This document shows positions 54,268 through 63,558 of a stretch of 64,000 nucleotides of DNA, in pieces. This stretch comes from Saprospirales bacterium. Its GTDB lineage: Bacteria > Bacteroidota > Bacteroidia > Chitinophagales > Saprospiraceae. The DNA lies in assembly GCA_016719895.1 (NCBI GenBank), contig JADJYG010000028.1, positions 186,001-250,000 of the forward strand, read 5' to 3'. The notes beneath the pieces are model-generated. The model saw only the letters and a program-made list of their open reading frames with translations, searched no databases and was not told the origin of the DNA. The translations under genes and the position numbers were made by a program. The first letter of the stretch is position 1. Each line of letters opens with the position of its first letter.

Positions 54268-55347
54268 ATGAAAAAATTGCTTATACTCCTGTTCCCCGCA
54301 ATCACATTTTTAGCCTGCGACTCGAAAGACCCCGTTGAACCGCCCGCTACATACGATCCCACGCCTTATAATCTTGACGTGGGTTATTTCCCTACCCCCG
54401 ATTTGCCTGCCGACAACAAACTGACAGTAGCCGGCGTACAGCTGGGCCGGATGCTTTTTTACGAAAAAATGCTTTCCAAGGACGGCTCGCAGTCTTGCGC
54501 CGATTGCCACCAGCAAAAAGACGGTTTTTCGGACATGCGCCAATTCAGCATCGGTGTGGAAGGCCTGCCCGGCAAACGCCAGGCTATGCCGGTGATGAAC
54601 TTGGCTTGGCACCTCAACGGCCTGTTTTGGGACGGACGCGCTCCACTCGTGCGCGACCAGGCATTGAAACCGATACAGGATCCGCTGGAAATGAATGAAA
54701 CCTTACCCAACGCCGTGACCAAACTTTCCACCGATAAACGGTACACCGATCAGTTCATCCGGGCATTCGGCGATACGGCGGTTACTTCAGAACGTATGGC
54801 CTTGGCCCTGGAGCAATTTATGCTCACGATGGTATCGAATAACTCAAAATATGACAAATGGAAAAACGGCACGGCTACTCTGACCGATAGCGAGGAACGC
54901 GGACGCCAGCTGTTTTTTACTGAATTCGATCCCTTCGGCTCAGAGAGCGGGGCAGAATGTTTTCATTGCCATGCGGGATTTAACTTCACCAACGACGAAT
55001 TTATGAACAACGGCCTCGACACCGATGCGGAACAAACCGACGAGGGTCGCCAAAAAGTGTCGGGCAATCCGTTGGACAAAGCCCGGTTCAAGGTGCCGAG
55101 CCTGCGCAATATTGCACTCACCGCACCGTACATGCACGATGGGCGTTTCACCACTCTGGAAGAAGTGATCGACCACTACAATACCGGCGTCAAGTCTTCC
55201 GCTACGGTGGACGAATTGATGCAATACAACCTGCAGCCGGGAGGCTTGCAACTCACGGCACAGGAAAAGACGGATTTGGTGGCATTTTTAAAAACGCTGA
55301 CCGACGAAACCTTTCTGACAAACACGGCCTATAAGTCGCCGTTTTGA
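54268..55347 (+). CDS. Di-heme cytochrome c peroxidase family protein, second copy
   Basis: A 359-residue lipoprotein (MKKLLILLFPAITFLACDSK) from ATG 54268, 11 bp after the previous stop. Heme sites are QSCADCHQQKDGFSD and AECFHCHAGFNFTND, with APYMHDGRFTTLEEVIDHY as the distal element. It is a paralogue of the preceding gene, with an extra NLAWHLNGLFWDGRAPLVRD segment typical of true peroxidases (Trp region). The two copies may split the MbnH-like and peroxide-removing roles. Confidence 0.88.
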   Translation: MKKLLILLFPAITFLACDSKDPVEPPATYDPTPYNLDVGYFPTPDLPADNKLTVAGVQLGRMLFYEKMLSKDGSQSCADCHQQKDGFSDMRQFSIGVEGLPGKRQAMPVMNLAWHLNGLFWDGRAPLVRDQALKPIQDPLEMNETLPNAVTKLSTDKRYTDQFIRAFGDTAVTSERMALALEQFMLTMVSNNSKYDKWKNGTATLTDSEERGRQLFFTEFDPFGSESGAECFHCHAGFNFTNDEFMNNGLDTDAEQTDEGRQKVSGNPLDKARFKVPSLRNIALTAPYMHDGRFTTLEEVIDHYNTGVKSSATVDELMQYNLQPGGLQLTAQEKTDLVAFLKTLTDETFLTNTAYKSPF

Positions 55348-55373
55348 TCTGCAAAGCGCTAATTGTCCAGTAT

Positions 55374-56728
55374 CAATGGTTCGTGAAGAATCACGCCGCC
55401 AAGGCGGCGTAACTACTTGAGAATAAAAGTTCTTTGATTTTGGGGTTGTTTTTTGTTTCGGTTGGGTTTAGACCCAAGGCGATCGAAAATCGTTCGATAA
55501 GAGCGAGGTTGTAGTAGTAGTTTTTTAGTTCGGTCATCGAGAAGGGGCCTCTTTCCTCTTTATCCAAGGGCAACCAGTGTGCTGCCTTGGCCATAGATAC
55601 GGCCGAGAGAGCCAAGTTGACGTGGTTTTCGATTTTGGTTTGGTTGGTGCTTTGGCACTGGGTCAGGCCGGTGAATTGCTTGGCGTCGCGGAACAAGAAC
55701 TCGATCTGGAAGCGGCATTGATAACGTTCCAGAATCCAGAGGGCATCCTGTTCGCTATCCGTGCAGAAGTAGAGTTTGCGTGTGAAAAAAGAACCGTCTT
55801 CACGCAGGTAATCCACAGCTACGAGCCGGATGCAGCGTTTGAGGCATTTGGCATACACCAGCCCGGTGCGGACGATTTTTTCGGCATCGCTCAGCACCAC
55901 AGGCAGACGCTGCTCATCCAGTTTGCTCCAGTCTACTTTGCCGTCTTTTTTCCTCGGACGACCTTGTTTTTGCTGCCATCGGGATTAAGTCGTGACACTG
56001 GTGTGTAGTACAGGGCTGCGTTTGACCGCAAGCAACTGATCAAACAAATGCCCATCTGAACGATCGGTTCTACGAAAGTGAGGACACCGAAATAGCCGTC
56101 ACAGACCAATAGATTGGCAAAATGTCGGATTTGTTCTCGTTGCTGGCCTACTAAATCCACATAATGCCCCATAAGCGTCTTACTCTGTTTTTCCAGTTCT
56201 TTGGCACTTGGTGTCAGGCTGGCTGACAAGTGAAAAGCAGTATGATGGCCCAAATCGCCAACGGCGAAACTGCCCAATTCCAGGCCCCGCTTAACCGCCC
56301 CGGCCTGTCCAGACCAAAAACGACCCAGACAAGGTGTTTGCTTTCCACTCTTGGGCAGATAACTCGGATCGAAGATCACAAAACAATCCCCAGAGCCATA
56401 TTTGTCTATCAATGAACGGTTGAATGTTTCTAAGTGTAATTCTTTTTGATACCAGTTATGGATTGTCCCCTCGTTTCGTTTTCCCCAACGGGCCAATTGC
56501 TTGAAATTATTCCGCTGCGGCAAAGTCAGCAGCAAGGGAAATATGGTTTGCAAAATCCGGCGACGGACGGCTCCTGTTCCAGCCAAATCGCTTATCATTG
56601 CACCCAGGGACTCTCGAGTTCCAGTCATGGCGTGTACGTGTTAGGTGTAAGCAACCCAAACGTACACGCTTTTTATTTTTTCAACATACGTAGGCCCCGA
56701 CAAACTCAAAATTCTTCACGAACCATTG
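55374..56728 (-). mobile_element. IS4/ISH3-like insertion sequence, 1355 bp
   Basis: The inverted ends are CAATGGTTCGTGAAGAAT at 55374 and its complement ending at 56728. A 5-bp target duplication AGTAT lies at 55369-55373 and 56729-56733. One transposase gene fills it. Confidence 0.88.
55391..56628 (-). CDS. DDE transposase of the IS4 superfamily (frameshifted)
   Basis: About 412 residues when repaired, from ATG 56628 (MTGTRESLGAMISDLAGTGA). The first Asp lies in CFVIFDPSYLPKSGK, the second in LLVCDGYFGVLTFV, and the Glu in YQCRFQIEFLFRDAKQFTGL, which is the Y-R-E-type region of the family. A missing base near 55962-55963 breaks the frame; restoring it reads GSKNKGRPRKKDGKVDW. The element could be active if the indel is an error. 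Confidence 0.85.
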
Positions 56729-56746
56729 AGTATCTAACCATTCTAA

Positions 56747-58477
56747 AAGTATCCGTTCAAAAAGTCCGGGTAACCCCGGGTCTGTTATAAATAATGGTTG
56801 ACAAAGCAGGCATGGTATTCTTCCTGGCTACTCGGTCATAGATGAATTCATAGGCAGAGACGCCGAGTTTAATGGCTGTTTCAATAATGGACAAGAAGGC
56901 GTCTCTGAGTTGGGTACCCCAATCAGACCAGGTATGCAGCGAGATATCTCGTTTTCGCACTACCCTTCTTGCGGCGAGTTCGGCGGCGTTGTTATGAAGC
57001 GGCAGTGCAGGATGCTCTAAGACGAGCAGCAATTGTTCTTTGTTAGAGTACGTTCGTTGAATGACCAAATCGAGTGCTCCATATTGGGTATTGGGGGTGA
57101 ATATTTGGTCGAATTCAGCGCGCAGTTGAGTTTTCAGGATTTGTTGTTTTTGACTCGGCAGTTCTTTGAAATCAAGGAGTTTACGGTAGAATTCCCAGTA
57201 ACGGGACTTAAAATCCTCCAGTTTTTGTTGGTGTAAAGTAATTTTGGGCTCGAGTTTGTTGTAGTAGCGTGCGTCATGAATCCAGCAAAGCGCATGGAAG
57301 CGAGCGAGTTTGCCATATTCCGGCGCATCGTCGCTCAACAACACGTCCAGAGGGGGAAAATCGGTCTGTTGTGTATAGTAAGCCAGAGCCATTATCTCGC
57401 GCAATGCACGCATCACATTTTTCTTGGCATGGATAGTGGGCGCTTTTTGCTGCATGAGACACTCGAAATCTGGCAGGCTCAGGCAAGGTTCGGCGCACAT
57501 CAAGTCGCGCAGGGTCTTGCGGTCAGTTGTTCCCACTCCGCCCTGTTTCAAATCGGGGTCAATGCCTGGGTACCACAACAGGCGGATTCCTTCGACGGGA
57601 TTACCTTGCAGGGCGCGCAGGCAATCTAAACGCGATTTACTGCCCAGGGTGTAAAACACACTAAAAAAAGAGGCCGTGATGATGTGGGTCACCTTGTTTA
57701 CCCCCTTTTGGCGGTTGCCGGTACTATCCATCTGTTTAGGATCGGGCTGCTGTAGTGCCGCTCGTAAAATCGAACGCTGTTCTTCCACTGCCCAATCCTT
57801 CTGCTCAGCCAATATGTTACAAATCGTGCCGGCGCTGATCTGAACCCCCAAACTACCTAACAACCCCTCCAAGCGCCCTTCCGTCATATCCCCGTAGTGA
57901 TGCAGTACGTTAATCAAAGATCGAACTCCAGCTCCGTAATGACCACTTTGTTCCCCACAAGGCCAATCGGCAGTAAACATCCGGCCTAATGACGCCGAAT
58001 GCCAAGTGGCGAAACGGAAGAGTTTGTTATCTCGCTTCAGTTCTATGTCTTGCTGAATATAATCCGCGTAGCCTTTAAATATCGCATCCGCCGGTAAATC
58101 CAACGGCTCAACCCCCACTTTAATCTCCCGGTCAATCGAAACCGGCGCTTTGTCTTCGCATTTTTTATAATTCTTTGAACCCTTCTCTTTGCCCCGGCTG
58201 GAAATATCCTGACCCGGTTTTGCCGATGGCCGAATAAGCGGACGTGCATTGCCCCCTTTCAGCTTATTGATCGTATCTTTTAACTCCCCATTCTCCCGTC
58301 TTAACTCCTCGATTGCCTTGTGCTGCTCTTCAACAACATTTAACAAGACCAACAGCGCAGCCCGTAACTCCTTTACATCTGTCAACCGGCCTGGATCTAT
58401 GTCTTTAATCTTGTTGAGCATGATGAGCTAAGTTATAATTCTTTGCTGGGGGTACCCGGACTTTTGAACGGATACTT
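56747..58477 (-). mobile_element. IS66-family insertion sequence without accessory genes, about 1.73 kb
   Basis: The ends share AAGTATCCGTTCAAAAGTCC followed by GGGTA (the left copy has one more A). CTAA flanks both ends (56743-56746 and 58478-58481); IS66 usually makes 8 bp, so the true target size is uncertain. It lies 18 bp from the IS4-like element. Confidence 0.8.
56757..58421 (-). CDS. IS66-family transposase
   Basis: A 554-residue transposase. The N-terminal coiled coil (VVEEQHKAIEELRRENGELK) is followed by the IS66 zinc/HTH region and the catalytic core. The DDE part includes PKQMDSTGNRQKGVNKVTH (first Asp), DVLLSDDAPEYGKLA (second Asp) and PLHNNAAELAARRVVRKRD (Glu, with the family's HNNxAE form). 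TnpA and TnpB accessory genes are absent, as in the IS66 subgroup with only one gene. The frame is intact. Confidence 0.9.
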   Translation of the reverse strand: MLNKIKDIDPGRLTDVKELRAALLVLLNVVEEQHKAIEELRRENGELKDTINKLKGGNARPLIRPSAKPGQDISSRGKEKGSKNYKKCEDKAPVSIDREIKVGVEPLDLPADAIFKGYADYIQQDIELKRDNKLFRFATWHSASLGRMFTADWPCGEQSGHYGAGVRSLINVLHHYGDMTEGRLEGLLGSLGVQISAGTICNILAEQKDWAVEEQRSILRAALQQPDPKQMDSTGNRQKGVNKVTHIITASFFSVFYTLGSKSRLDCLRALQGNPVEGIRLLWYPGIDPDLKQGGVGTTDRKTLRDLMCAEPCLSLPDFECLMQQKAPTIHAKKNVMRALREIMALAYYTQQTDFPPLDVLLSDDAPEYGKLARFHALCWIHDARYYNKLEPKITLHQQKLEDFKSRYWEFYRKLLDFKELPSQKQQILKTQLRAEFDQIFTPNTQYGALDLVIQRTYSNKEQLLLVLEHPALPLHNNAAELAARRVVRKRDISLHTWSDWGTQLRDAFLSIIETAIKLGVSAYEFIYDRVARKNTMPALSTIIYNRPGVTRTF

Positions 58478-58491
58478 CTAAAACTACCCTT

Positions 58492-60567
58492 ATGTTAAAA
58501 ATACTACGTCTAACTTGCCTGTGCTATCTGTTGATAACCGGCGGACAATCCCTGTCGGCCCAATGCCAATCCGACGAAATAGAAATTCGGCTCATTGTCG
58601 AAACGGATAATTACGGCTATGAAACCTTCTGGTCGCTCGTGTCGGGTGGTAATGGATGCGGGGTTGCGCAGATTGCATCCGGCGGAAACGCCAACCAGGT
58701 AGGATGCAACGGCGGCGGTCAGCAGGACGCGACGACCGCCTTCGGGTACGGCGATAACGCGACGGTGAACGCCGGCCCCTGGTGCTTAAAAACCGACTCG
58801 ATCTATACCCTTCACTATGTGGACGACTACGGCGATGGCGGCGCATCCTTTACCATTTTAATCGGCAACTACCCGGTTCATCATTTCAAAAGCAACGGAA
58901 ATAGCGGTTCGTTTTATTTTAAAGTTGCCTTACCGTTCGATTACAATGCGGCACTCCTCAAAATCGGCACTTACGGCTTCAACGATCTGAAACCGACCGC
59001 TATCCACGGGCAGATGTTCAACATGGGCGCTTCGCCGATTACATCCGTCGATGTCAGTTATTCCATAGATGGAAATGCCCCCCTGACTGAAACGCTGACT
59101 GGCCTGAACGTCGAACCGTTTACATCGGCTCATTTTAGCCTCTCTGCGCCTTGGGCGCCCGCCGACACAGGCAATTATCAGCTGAGGGTATGGCTATCCA
59201 ATATAAATGGAAATACTGACCTCGACCCTTTAAACGACACACTCGGAAAAGCCGTTTATTTCCGAGCGCCGATTCCGAACCTGATTGACCGTTACCTGGT
59301 AGACTCGGTAGTTATCAAAACGGTCGGCACTTCTGCCGATGGTTTGGACAAACCCCGCGATCTGGCCTTTGCGCCTACACCTGCGCCAACCCTGTGGGTG
59401 GTGAACAAGAAAACGGAAAGTAGCGGCGGCAGCACGGTGACGTATTTCGATGCAGGATTACCTACTCAGGATGCCCGACTGAAAAAAGACCAAAATTCCT
59501 GGCATTTCATGTCGCTGCCTACCGGCATCGCGTTCAGTTATAATGGCAATTTTGCCACTTCTCCCGGCGTGCTCGACGCCAATCACCAAGGCGGCGGCGC
59601 CCATTTCACCGGGCCGGCACTTTGGAGTAGCGATTGGTCCATATACGCCGAACCTTCCGGCGGAAACGGAAGCCACCTCGATATGCTGCACCAAAGTCCG
59701 TACAGCATGGGCATCGAGTGGGAAGAAGATAACGTATTTTGGGTGTACGACGGCTACAACAAAAACATTGCACGCTATGATTTTGGCGAAGACCACGGAC
59801 CCGGCAATGACGACCATTCCGACGGCATTGTCCATCGGTACACCGAAATTGCGGTGAATCGCATAGACGACAATATCTCCAACCACCTGACACTCGACCG
59901 CGAAAGCGGGTGGCTCTACATCGTGGACAACGGTAACAAACGGGTACTTCGCTTGGACATCCATTCCGGTACGCCAACCAGTAACCTGACACCATACGCC
60001 GAGCCTTTGCATGAATATAAGGCCGTGACCGGCGCCGACTGGTCGGTATACATCGACAGCCTCGACAAACCGAGCGGGGTCGCGGTCATCGGCGACTATC
60101 TGTTGGTATCCGATTACGGAACCGGCGAAATCATCTTTTACGACCGCAGCGGCGACGAAGGCGTGGAACTGGGCCGATTCGATACCGGCCCCGGCGGTAT
60201 CATGGGCATTGAAATCGGCCCGGACGGGAAAATCTGGTACGTGAACACCACGCAAAACAGGGTCTATCAATTGGACTACACCCCGTTCACGGTGGCGACC
60301 AACGAACCGGGCAACGGGCCGGTATTTTCGGTGTCGCCCAATCCTACGAGCGGCGCTTTCGAGCTGCGATTTGGCGCCGGGCAGGATATTTCAAACTACC
60401 GGCTGCGTGTGATAAGCACCTTGGGACAGATTGTATCGGACCAACCCGTTTCAGGCTCCGCATCGGTTCGTGTTGATTTGTCCGGCCAGCCGGACGGGTA
60501 TTATCTCGTACAAATTGCCGACCAGAAAGGGAGCCGTATCGAGCGGGTATTGTTATCGCGCAGGTAG
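58492..60567 (+). CDS. Secreted NHL-type propeller protein with T9SS sorting domain
   Basis: A 691-residue exported protein (MLKILRLTCLCYLLITGGQS signal). The N-terminal part is a jelly-roll-like module (YVDDYGDGGASFTILIGNYP). The middle has NHL/SMP-30-like repeats (TSADGLDKPRDLAFAPTPAP, NHLTLDRESGWLYIVDNGNK, IDSLDKPSGVAVIGDYLLVS, MGIEIGPDGKIWYVNTTQNR). The C-terminus is a T9SS domain (VSPNPTSGAFELRF ... SRIERVLLSRR). An extracellular binding role is likely; no catalytic motif is seen. Before the two IS insertions its ATG would have lain about 45-50 bp after the peroxidase stop. Confidence 0.82.
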   Translation: MLKILRLTCLCYLLITGGQSLSAQCQSDEIEIRLIVETDNYGYETFWSLVSGGNGCGVAQIASGGNANQVGCNGGGQQDATTAFGYGDNATVNAGPWCLKTDSIYTLHYVDDYGDGGASFTILIGNYPVHHFKSNGNSGSFYFKVALPFDYNAALLKIGTYGFNDLKPTAIHGQMFNMGASPITSVDVSYSIDGNAPLTETLTGLNVEPFTSAHFSLSAPWAPADTGNYQLRVWLSNINGNTDLDPLNDTLGKAVYFRAPIPNLIDRYLVDSVVIKTVGTSADGLDKPRDLAFAPTPAPTLWVVNKKTESSGGSTVTYFDAGLPTQDARLKKDQNSWHFMSLPTGIAFSYNGNFATSPGVLDANHQGGGAHFTGPALWSSDWSIYAEPSGGNGSHLDMLHQSPYSMGIEWEEDNVFWVYDGYNKNIARYDFGEDHGPGNDDHSDGIVHRYTEIAVNRIDDNISNHLTLDRESGWLYIVDNGNKRVLRLDIHSGTPTSNLTPYAEPLHEYKAVTGADWSVYIDSLDKPSGVAVIGDYLLVSDYGTGEIIFYDRSGDEGVELGRFDTGPGGIMGIEIGPDGKIWYVNTTQNRVYQLDYTPFTVATNEPGNGPVFSVSPNPTSGAFELRFGAGQDISNYRLRVISTLGQIVSDQPVSGSASVRVDLSGQPDGYYLVQIADQKGSRIERVLLSRR

Positions 60568-60624
60568 TCGTTATATTAGTTGCCGACAAGCGTTATTTTT
60601 TAAAAATTCGATACTGGACAACCC

Positions 60625-62685
60625 ATGTTATACGCTTCTTTTTTCAAAAAATACTGCTTCTTAGCACTCTTGGTTTGCATGCAAGGCGGCTTGTCGGCTC
60701 AAACACCGACCGACGAGCCGCCTTGCTTTTTCGATGCCTTGCATCCGCCAGGCACATTGCAGGCAGCCGAGGCGCGCATCGGCGCAGCGCTCGGCCAGAT
60801 GAAGGTAGCCGGTGCACCCGAAAGCAGCAACGACATCAGGATTATCCCCGTGGTTGTACACGTCATCCACAACGGCGGCTCCGAAAACATCAGTAAAGCG
60901 CAGATCGAGCGACAAATCGAAATTCTCAATGGAGACTACGGCAAACTGCCCGGCACCCCGGGCGATGGCGCGGGCGTGGACACGCGGGTGCGGTTTTGTT
61001 TGGCAAAAATTGACCCACAGGGGCGATGCACCGATGGCATCGTGCGGCTGAAAACGACGCTGACCACGCACCAGCCGGTGGACAGGGCGACGTTAAGAAA
61101 TCTCTCGTTTTGGGACAATACCCGCTACCTGAATATGTACGTGGTAAAAAGCATCAGCGGTAATGTGGGTGGCTATTCTTCTTTTCCGCACTCACCGCCC
61201 GATGAAGACGGCCTTGTGGTGCGGCACAACCTGTTTGGCGACAACGGAACGGCCGCGGCCTCCGGCGGGCGGACGACGACGCACGAGGTAGGGCACTGGT
61301 TCGGGTTGTACCACACGTTCAACGGCGGCTGCGGACAAGACACCTGCGCCGACGGCGACTATGTGTGCGATACGCCACCGGTGGCCGATCCTAATTTTGC
61401 CTGCAACTTGAACGCCAATTCCTGCGGCAACGACAACCCCAACCTGCCCGACCAGGTACGCAACTACATGGACTACACGCCCGACGAATGCAAAAATATG
61501 TTCACCCAGGGGCAAAAAGACCGTATCACGGCCACACTCGACACGGTCCGTATTCTTATTTGGTCGCCTGCCAATCTGGTTGCCACCGGCTGTGACAGCG
61601 TCTACGTGGCGCCGCCGGTCTGCCCGGTTGCGGCGGATTTTGTCTCGCTGACACCCCAGGTTTGCCTCGGCGGGAAAGTTTATTTCATAGACCGCTCGCT
61701 GAACGCGGCGACTTCCTGGCAGTGGTCTTTCCCCGGCGGTACGCCTGCAAGCTCCGTTTTGCAAAACCCGACCGTGACTTACGACAGCCTGGGCACATTT
61801 TCCGTCACGCTCATTGCCGCCAACGGAAACGGCAGCGATACGCTCTTTTTAGAAAATTACATCAACGTCACCGAGCCGGGCGTCGGCCAGTCGTTGCCTT
61901 TTTCAGCCAACTTCGACGACGGGATTTTCCCGCCGACCGGCGCGGAAATCTACAATCCCGACCTCGGCATCACCTGGGAGTTGGACTCGGCGGCAGCCCA
62001 TTCGGCGCCCTATTCTGTCCGTATTGACAATTTGGTGAACATCAACTACGGTACCCGCGACGAAATCGTGCTGCCGTTCCTTGACCTGAGCACTTCTAAC
62101 CCCGATTCGGCGCTGTTGCTGACTTTTTGGTGGGCTTACGCGCGCTCCGACCCGAATTATTCGGACGAACTCATCGTACAGATTTCCAAAGACTGTGGGG
62201 TGAATTACACCAACATCCTGACCAAATCGGGCGCCTCGCTCGTGACCGGCCCGACACAGACCACGCCGTTCATACCCACCGCCGCGCAATGGAAAAAAGC
62301 GACAGTCAACCTTTTCCAGTACAAAACCGAGCAGTATGTAAAAATCCGTTTCGTAAACGTAACGGACGGCGGCAACCGGCTGTATCTCGACGATATCCAA
62401 ATCAACGGCGGCTTAGTGACGGCCATCGACGAGCCGAGTCAATACGGATTGCCGCTGCGGTTGTTCCCGAATCCCGCTTTTGACCGCGTGCAGGTGTGGT
62501 CAGGCGGAGGCTGGGACGAGCCGATTCACATTCGCCTATATGACAACCTGGGCCGGTTGCTGCGCGATTATGGCGCTGAGTCTACCAGTAAGCTCAACCT
62601 CATGGGGTTACCCACCGGGTTGCTTATTGTAAAAATAGAATCGTCGGGGCGCGTAGCGACCTTTCGGTTGGTTAAACAAAAATAG
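60625..62685 (+). CDS. M43-family (pappalysin-like) zinc metalloprotease with PKD and T9SS domains
   Basis: A 686-residue secreted protease (FFKKYCFLALLVCMQGGLSA signal). The zinc site is TTTHEVGHWFGLYHTFNGG, HExxHxxGxxH with the first His near residue 220. The Met-turn is VRNYMDYTPDECKNMFTQGQ. Paired Cys (GCGQDTCADGDYVCDTPP) match the M43 pattern. A PKD domain (ATSWQWSFPGGTPASSVLQN), a jelly-roll domain (NYGTRDEIVLPFLDL) and a T9SS domain (RLFPNPAFDRVQVWSGGG) follow. All catalytic residues are present. It begins 57 bp after the preceding gene. Confidence 0.92.
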   Translation: MLYASFFKKYCFLALLVCMQGGLSAQTPTDEPPCFFDALHPPGTLQAAEARIGAALGQMKVAGAPESSNDIRIIPVVVHVIHNGGSENISKAQIERQIEILNGDYGKLPGTPGDGAGVDTRVRFCLAKIDPQGRCTDGIVRLKTTLTTHQPVDRATLRNLSFWDNTRYLNMYVVKSISGNVGGYSSFPHSPPDEDGLVVRHNLFGDNGTAAASGGRTTTHEVGHWFGLYHTFNGGCGQDTCADGDYVCDTPPVADPNFACNLNANSCGNDNPNLPDQVRNYMDYTPDECKNMFTQGQKDRITATLDTVRILIWSPANLVATGCDSVYVAPPVCPVAADFVSLTPQVCLGGKVYFIDRSLNAATSWQWSFPGGTPASSVLQNPTVTYDSLGTFSVTLIAANGNGSDTLFLENYINVTEPGVGQSLPFSANFDDGIFPPTGAEIYNPDLGITWELDSAAAHSAPYSVRIDNLVNINYGTRDEIVLPFLDLSTSNPDSALLLTFWWAYARSDPNYSDELIVQISKDCGVNYTNILTKSGASLVTGPTQTTPFIPTAAQWKKATVNLFQYKTEQYVKIRFVNVTDGGNRLYLDDIQINGGLVTAIDEPSQYGLPLRLFPNPAFDRVQVWSGGGWDEPIHIRLYDNLGRLLRDYGAESTSKLNLMGLPTGLLIVKIESSGRVATFRLVKQK

Positions 62686-62696
62686 TTGAAACGGCC

Positions 62697-63545
62697 ATGA
62701 CAATCAAACCATTACTCGTTCCAATGCTCGCCGCTGCCCTTCTCGCATTGGCGAACTTTTCCCCGCCTCCATCCGGCCCATGCGACTCGCCTTTGGTGGG
62801 TGGGCACACCGGTGCACCGGGTGAAACCAGTTGCACAGGTTGCCACGGCGGCACAGCCAATACCGGTCCCGGCAGCCTGACGCTCACGCTCAGCGACACC
62901 ACTTTGCTGTACTCGCCCGGCGAGACGTTTGACGCGACCGTCGTGATGAAACAGGTCGGGCGCGACAAGTTCGGATTCGTCGGGCTGGCACTGAAGGATG
63001 CGGGCAACACGACCGTCGGCACGTTTACAATTGACGATGCGGTACGCACCCGAACTTTTAGCGACGGTCCGCGCAAGTACGTCTCGCATACGCCTTGCGG
63101 CGCCGACGCCACACCGCCCGACAGCCTTTCCTGGACCTTCCATTGGAAAGCGCCTGCAACCAACGTGGGCAATATCACCCTTTACCTCGCAGGGCTAGCC
63201 GCCAATCACAACCATGTGCTGAGCGGCGACGACACCTACAACCTGACAATGCATCTCGTGCCGGACACAATTCTTTTGGGCGCGAAAGAGCTTGTCGCGG
63301 CGAATCGCCTTCGACTTTGGCCAAATCCGGCTACCGATGGGGTTTTCTTTGCCATCGAAGGCATAAATGACGGGCAAACGACCCACGAGGCCGAAATTTG
63401 GTCGGCAGACGGTCGTTTGCTGCGCCGCATGGCACTGGCTCAAAACAAGTTGTCCGTGGCAGATTTGGAAGCGGGGGTTTATCGTCTGCGCGTGATGGCA
63501 GAGGATGGCACAGTGCTCGGTCATGCCTCTTTTGTGAAGCAATAA
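62697..63545 (+). CDS. Choice-of-anchor V (Reeler-like) mono-heme protein with T9SS domain
   Basis: A 282-residue exported protein (LVPMLAAALLALANF signal). GAPGETSCTGCHGGTANTGP carries one CxxCH heme site in the position usual for the choice-of-anchor V domain. A Reeler-like beta domain follows to about residue 180 (YLAGLAANHNHVLSGDDTYN). A T9SS-type end (LWPNPATDGVFFAIEGINDG ... ASFVKQ) closes it. It is probably a surface redox protein. The start is 11 bp after the protease stop, so they are cotranscribed. Confidence 0.85.
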   Translation: MTIKPLLVPMLAAALLALANFSPPPSGPCDSPLVGGHTGAPGETSCTGCHGGTANTGPGSLTLTLSDTTLLYSPGETFDATVVMKQVGRDKFGFVGLALKDAGNTTVGTFTIDDAVRTRTFSDGPRKYVSHTPCGADATPPDSLSWTFHWKAPATNVGNITLYLAGLAANHNHVLSGDDTYNLTMHLVPDTILLGAKELVAANRLRLWPNPATDGVFFAIEGINDGQTTHEAEIWSADGRLLRRMALAQNKLSVADLEAGVYRLRVMAEDGTVLGHASFVKQ

Positions 63546-63558
63546 ACCTGTTCGTATT

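Noticed and set aside
52188..55347. Methanobactin biosynthesis cluster
   Set aside because: Only MbnP/MbnH-type genes are present; no precursor peptide, MbnB or MbnC is visible.
55363..60621. 12-bp inverted match TTGTCCAGTATC / GATACTGGACAA flanking the NHL protein gene
   Set aside because: A 12-mer match in 64 kb is expected by chance many times.
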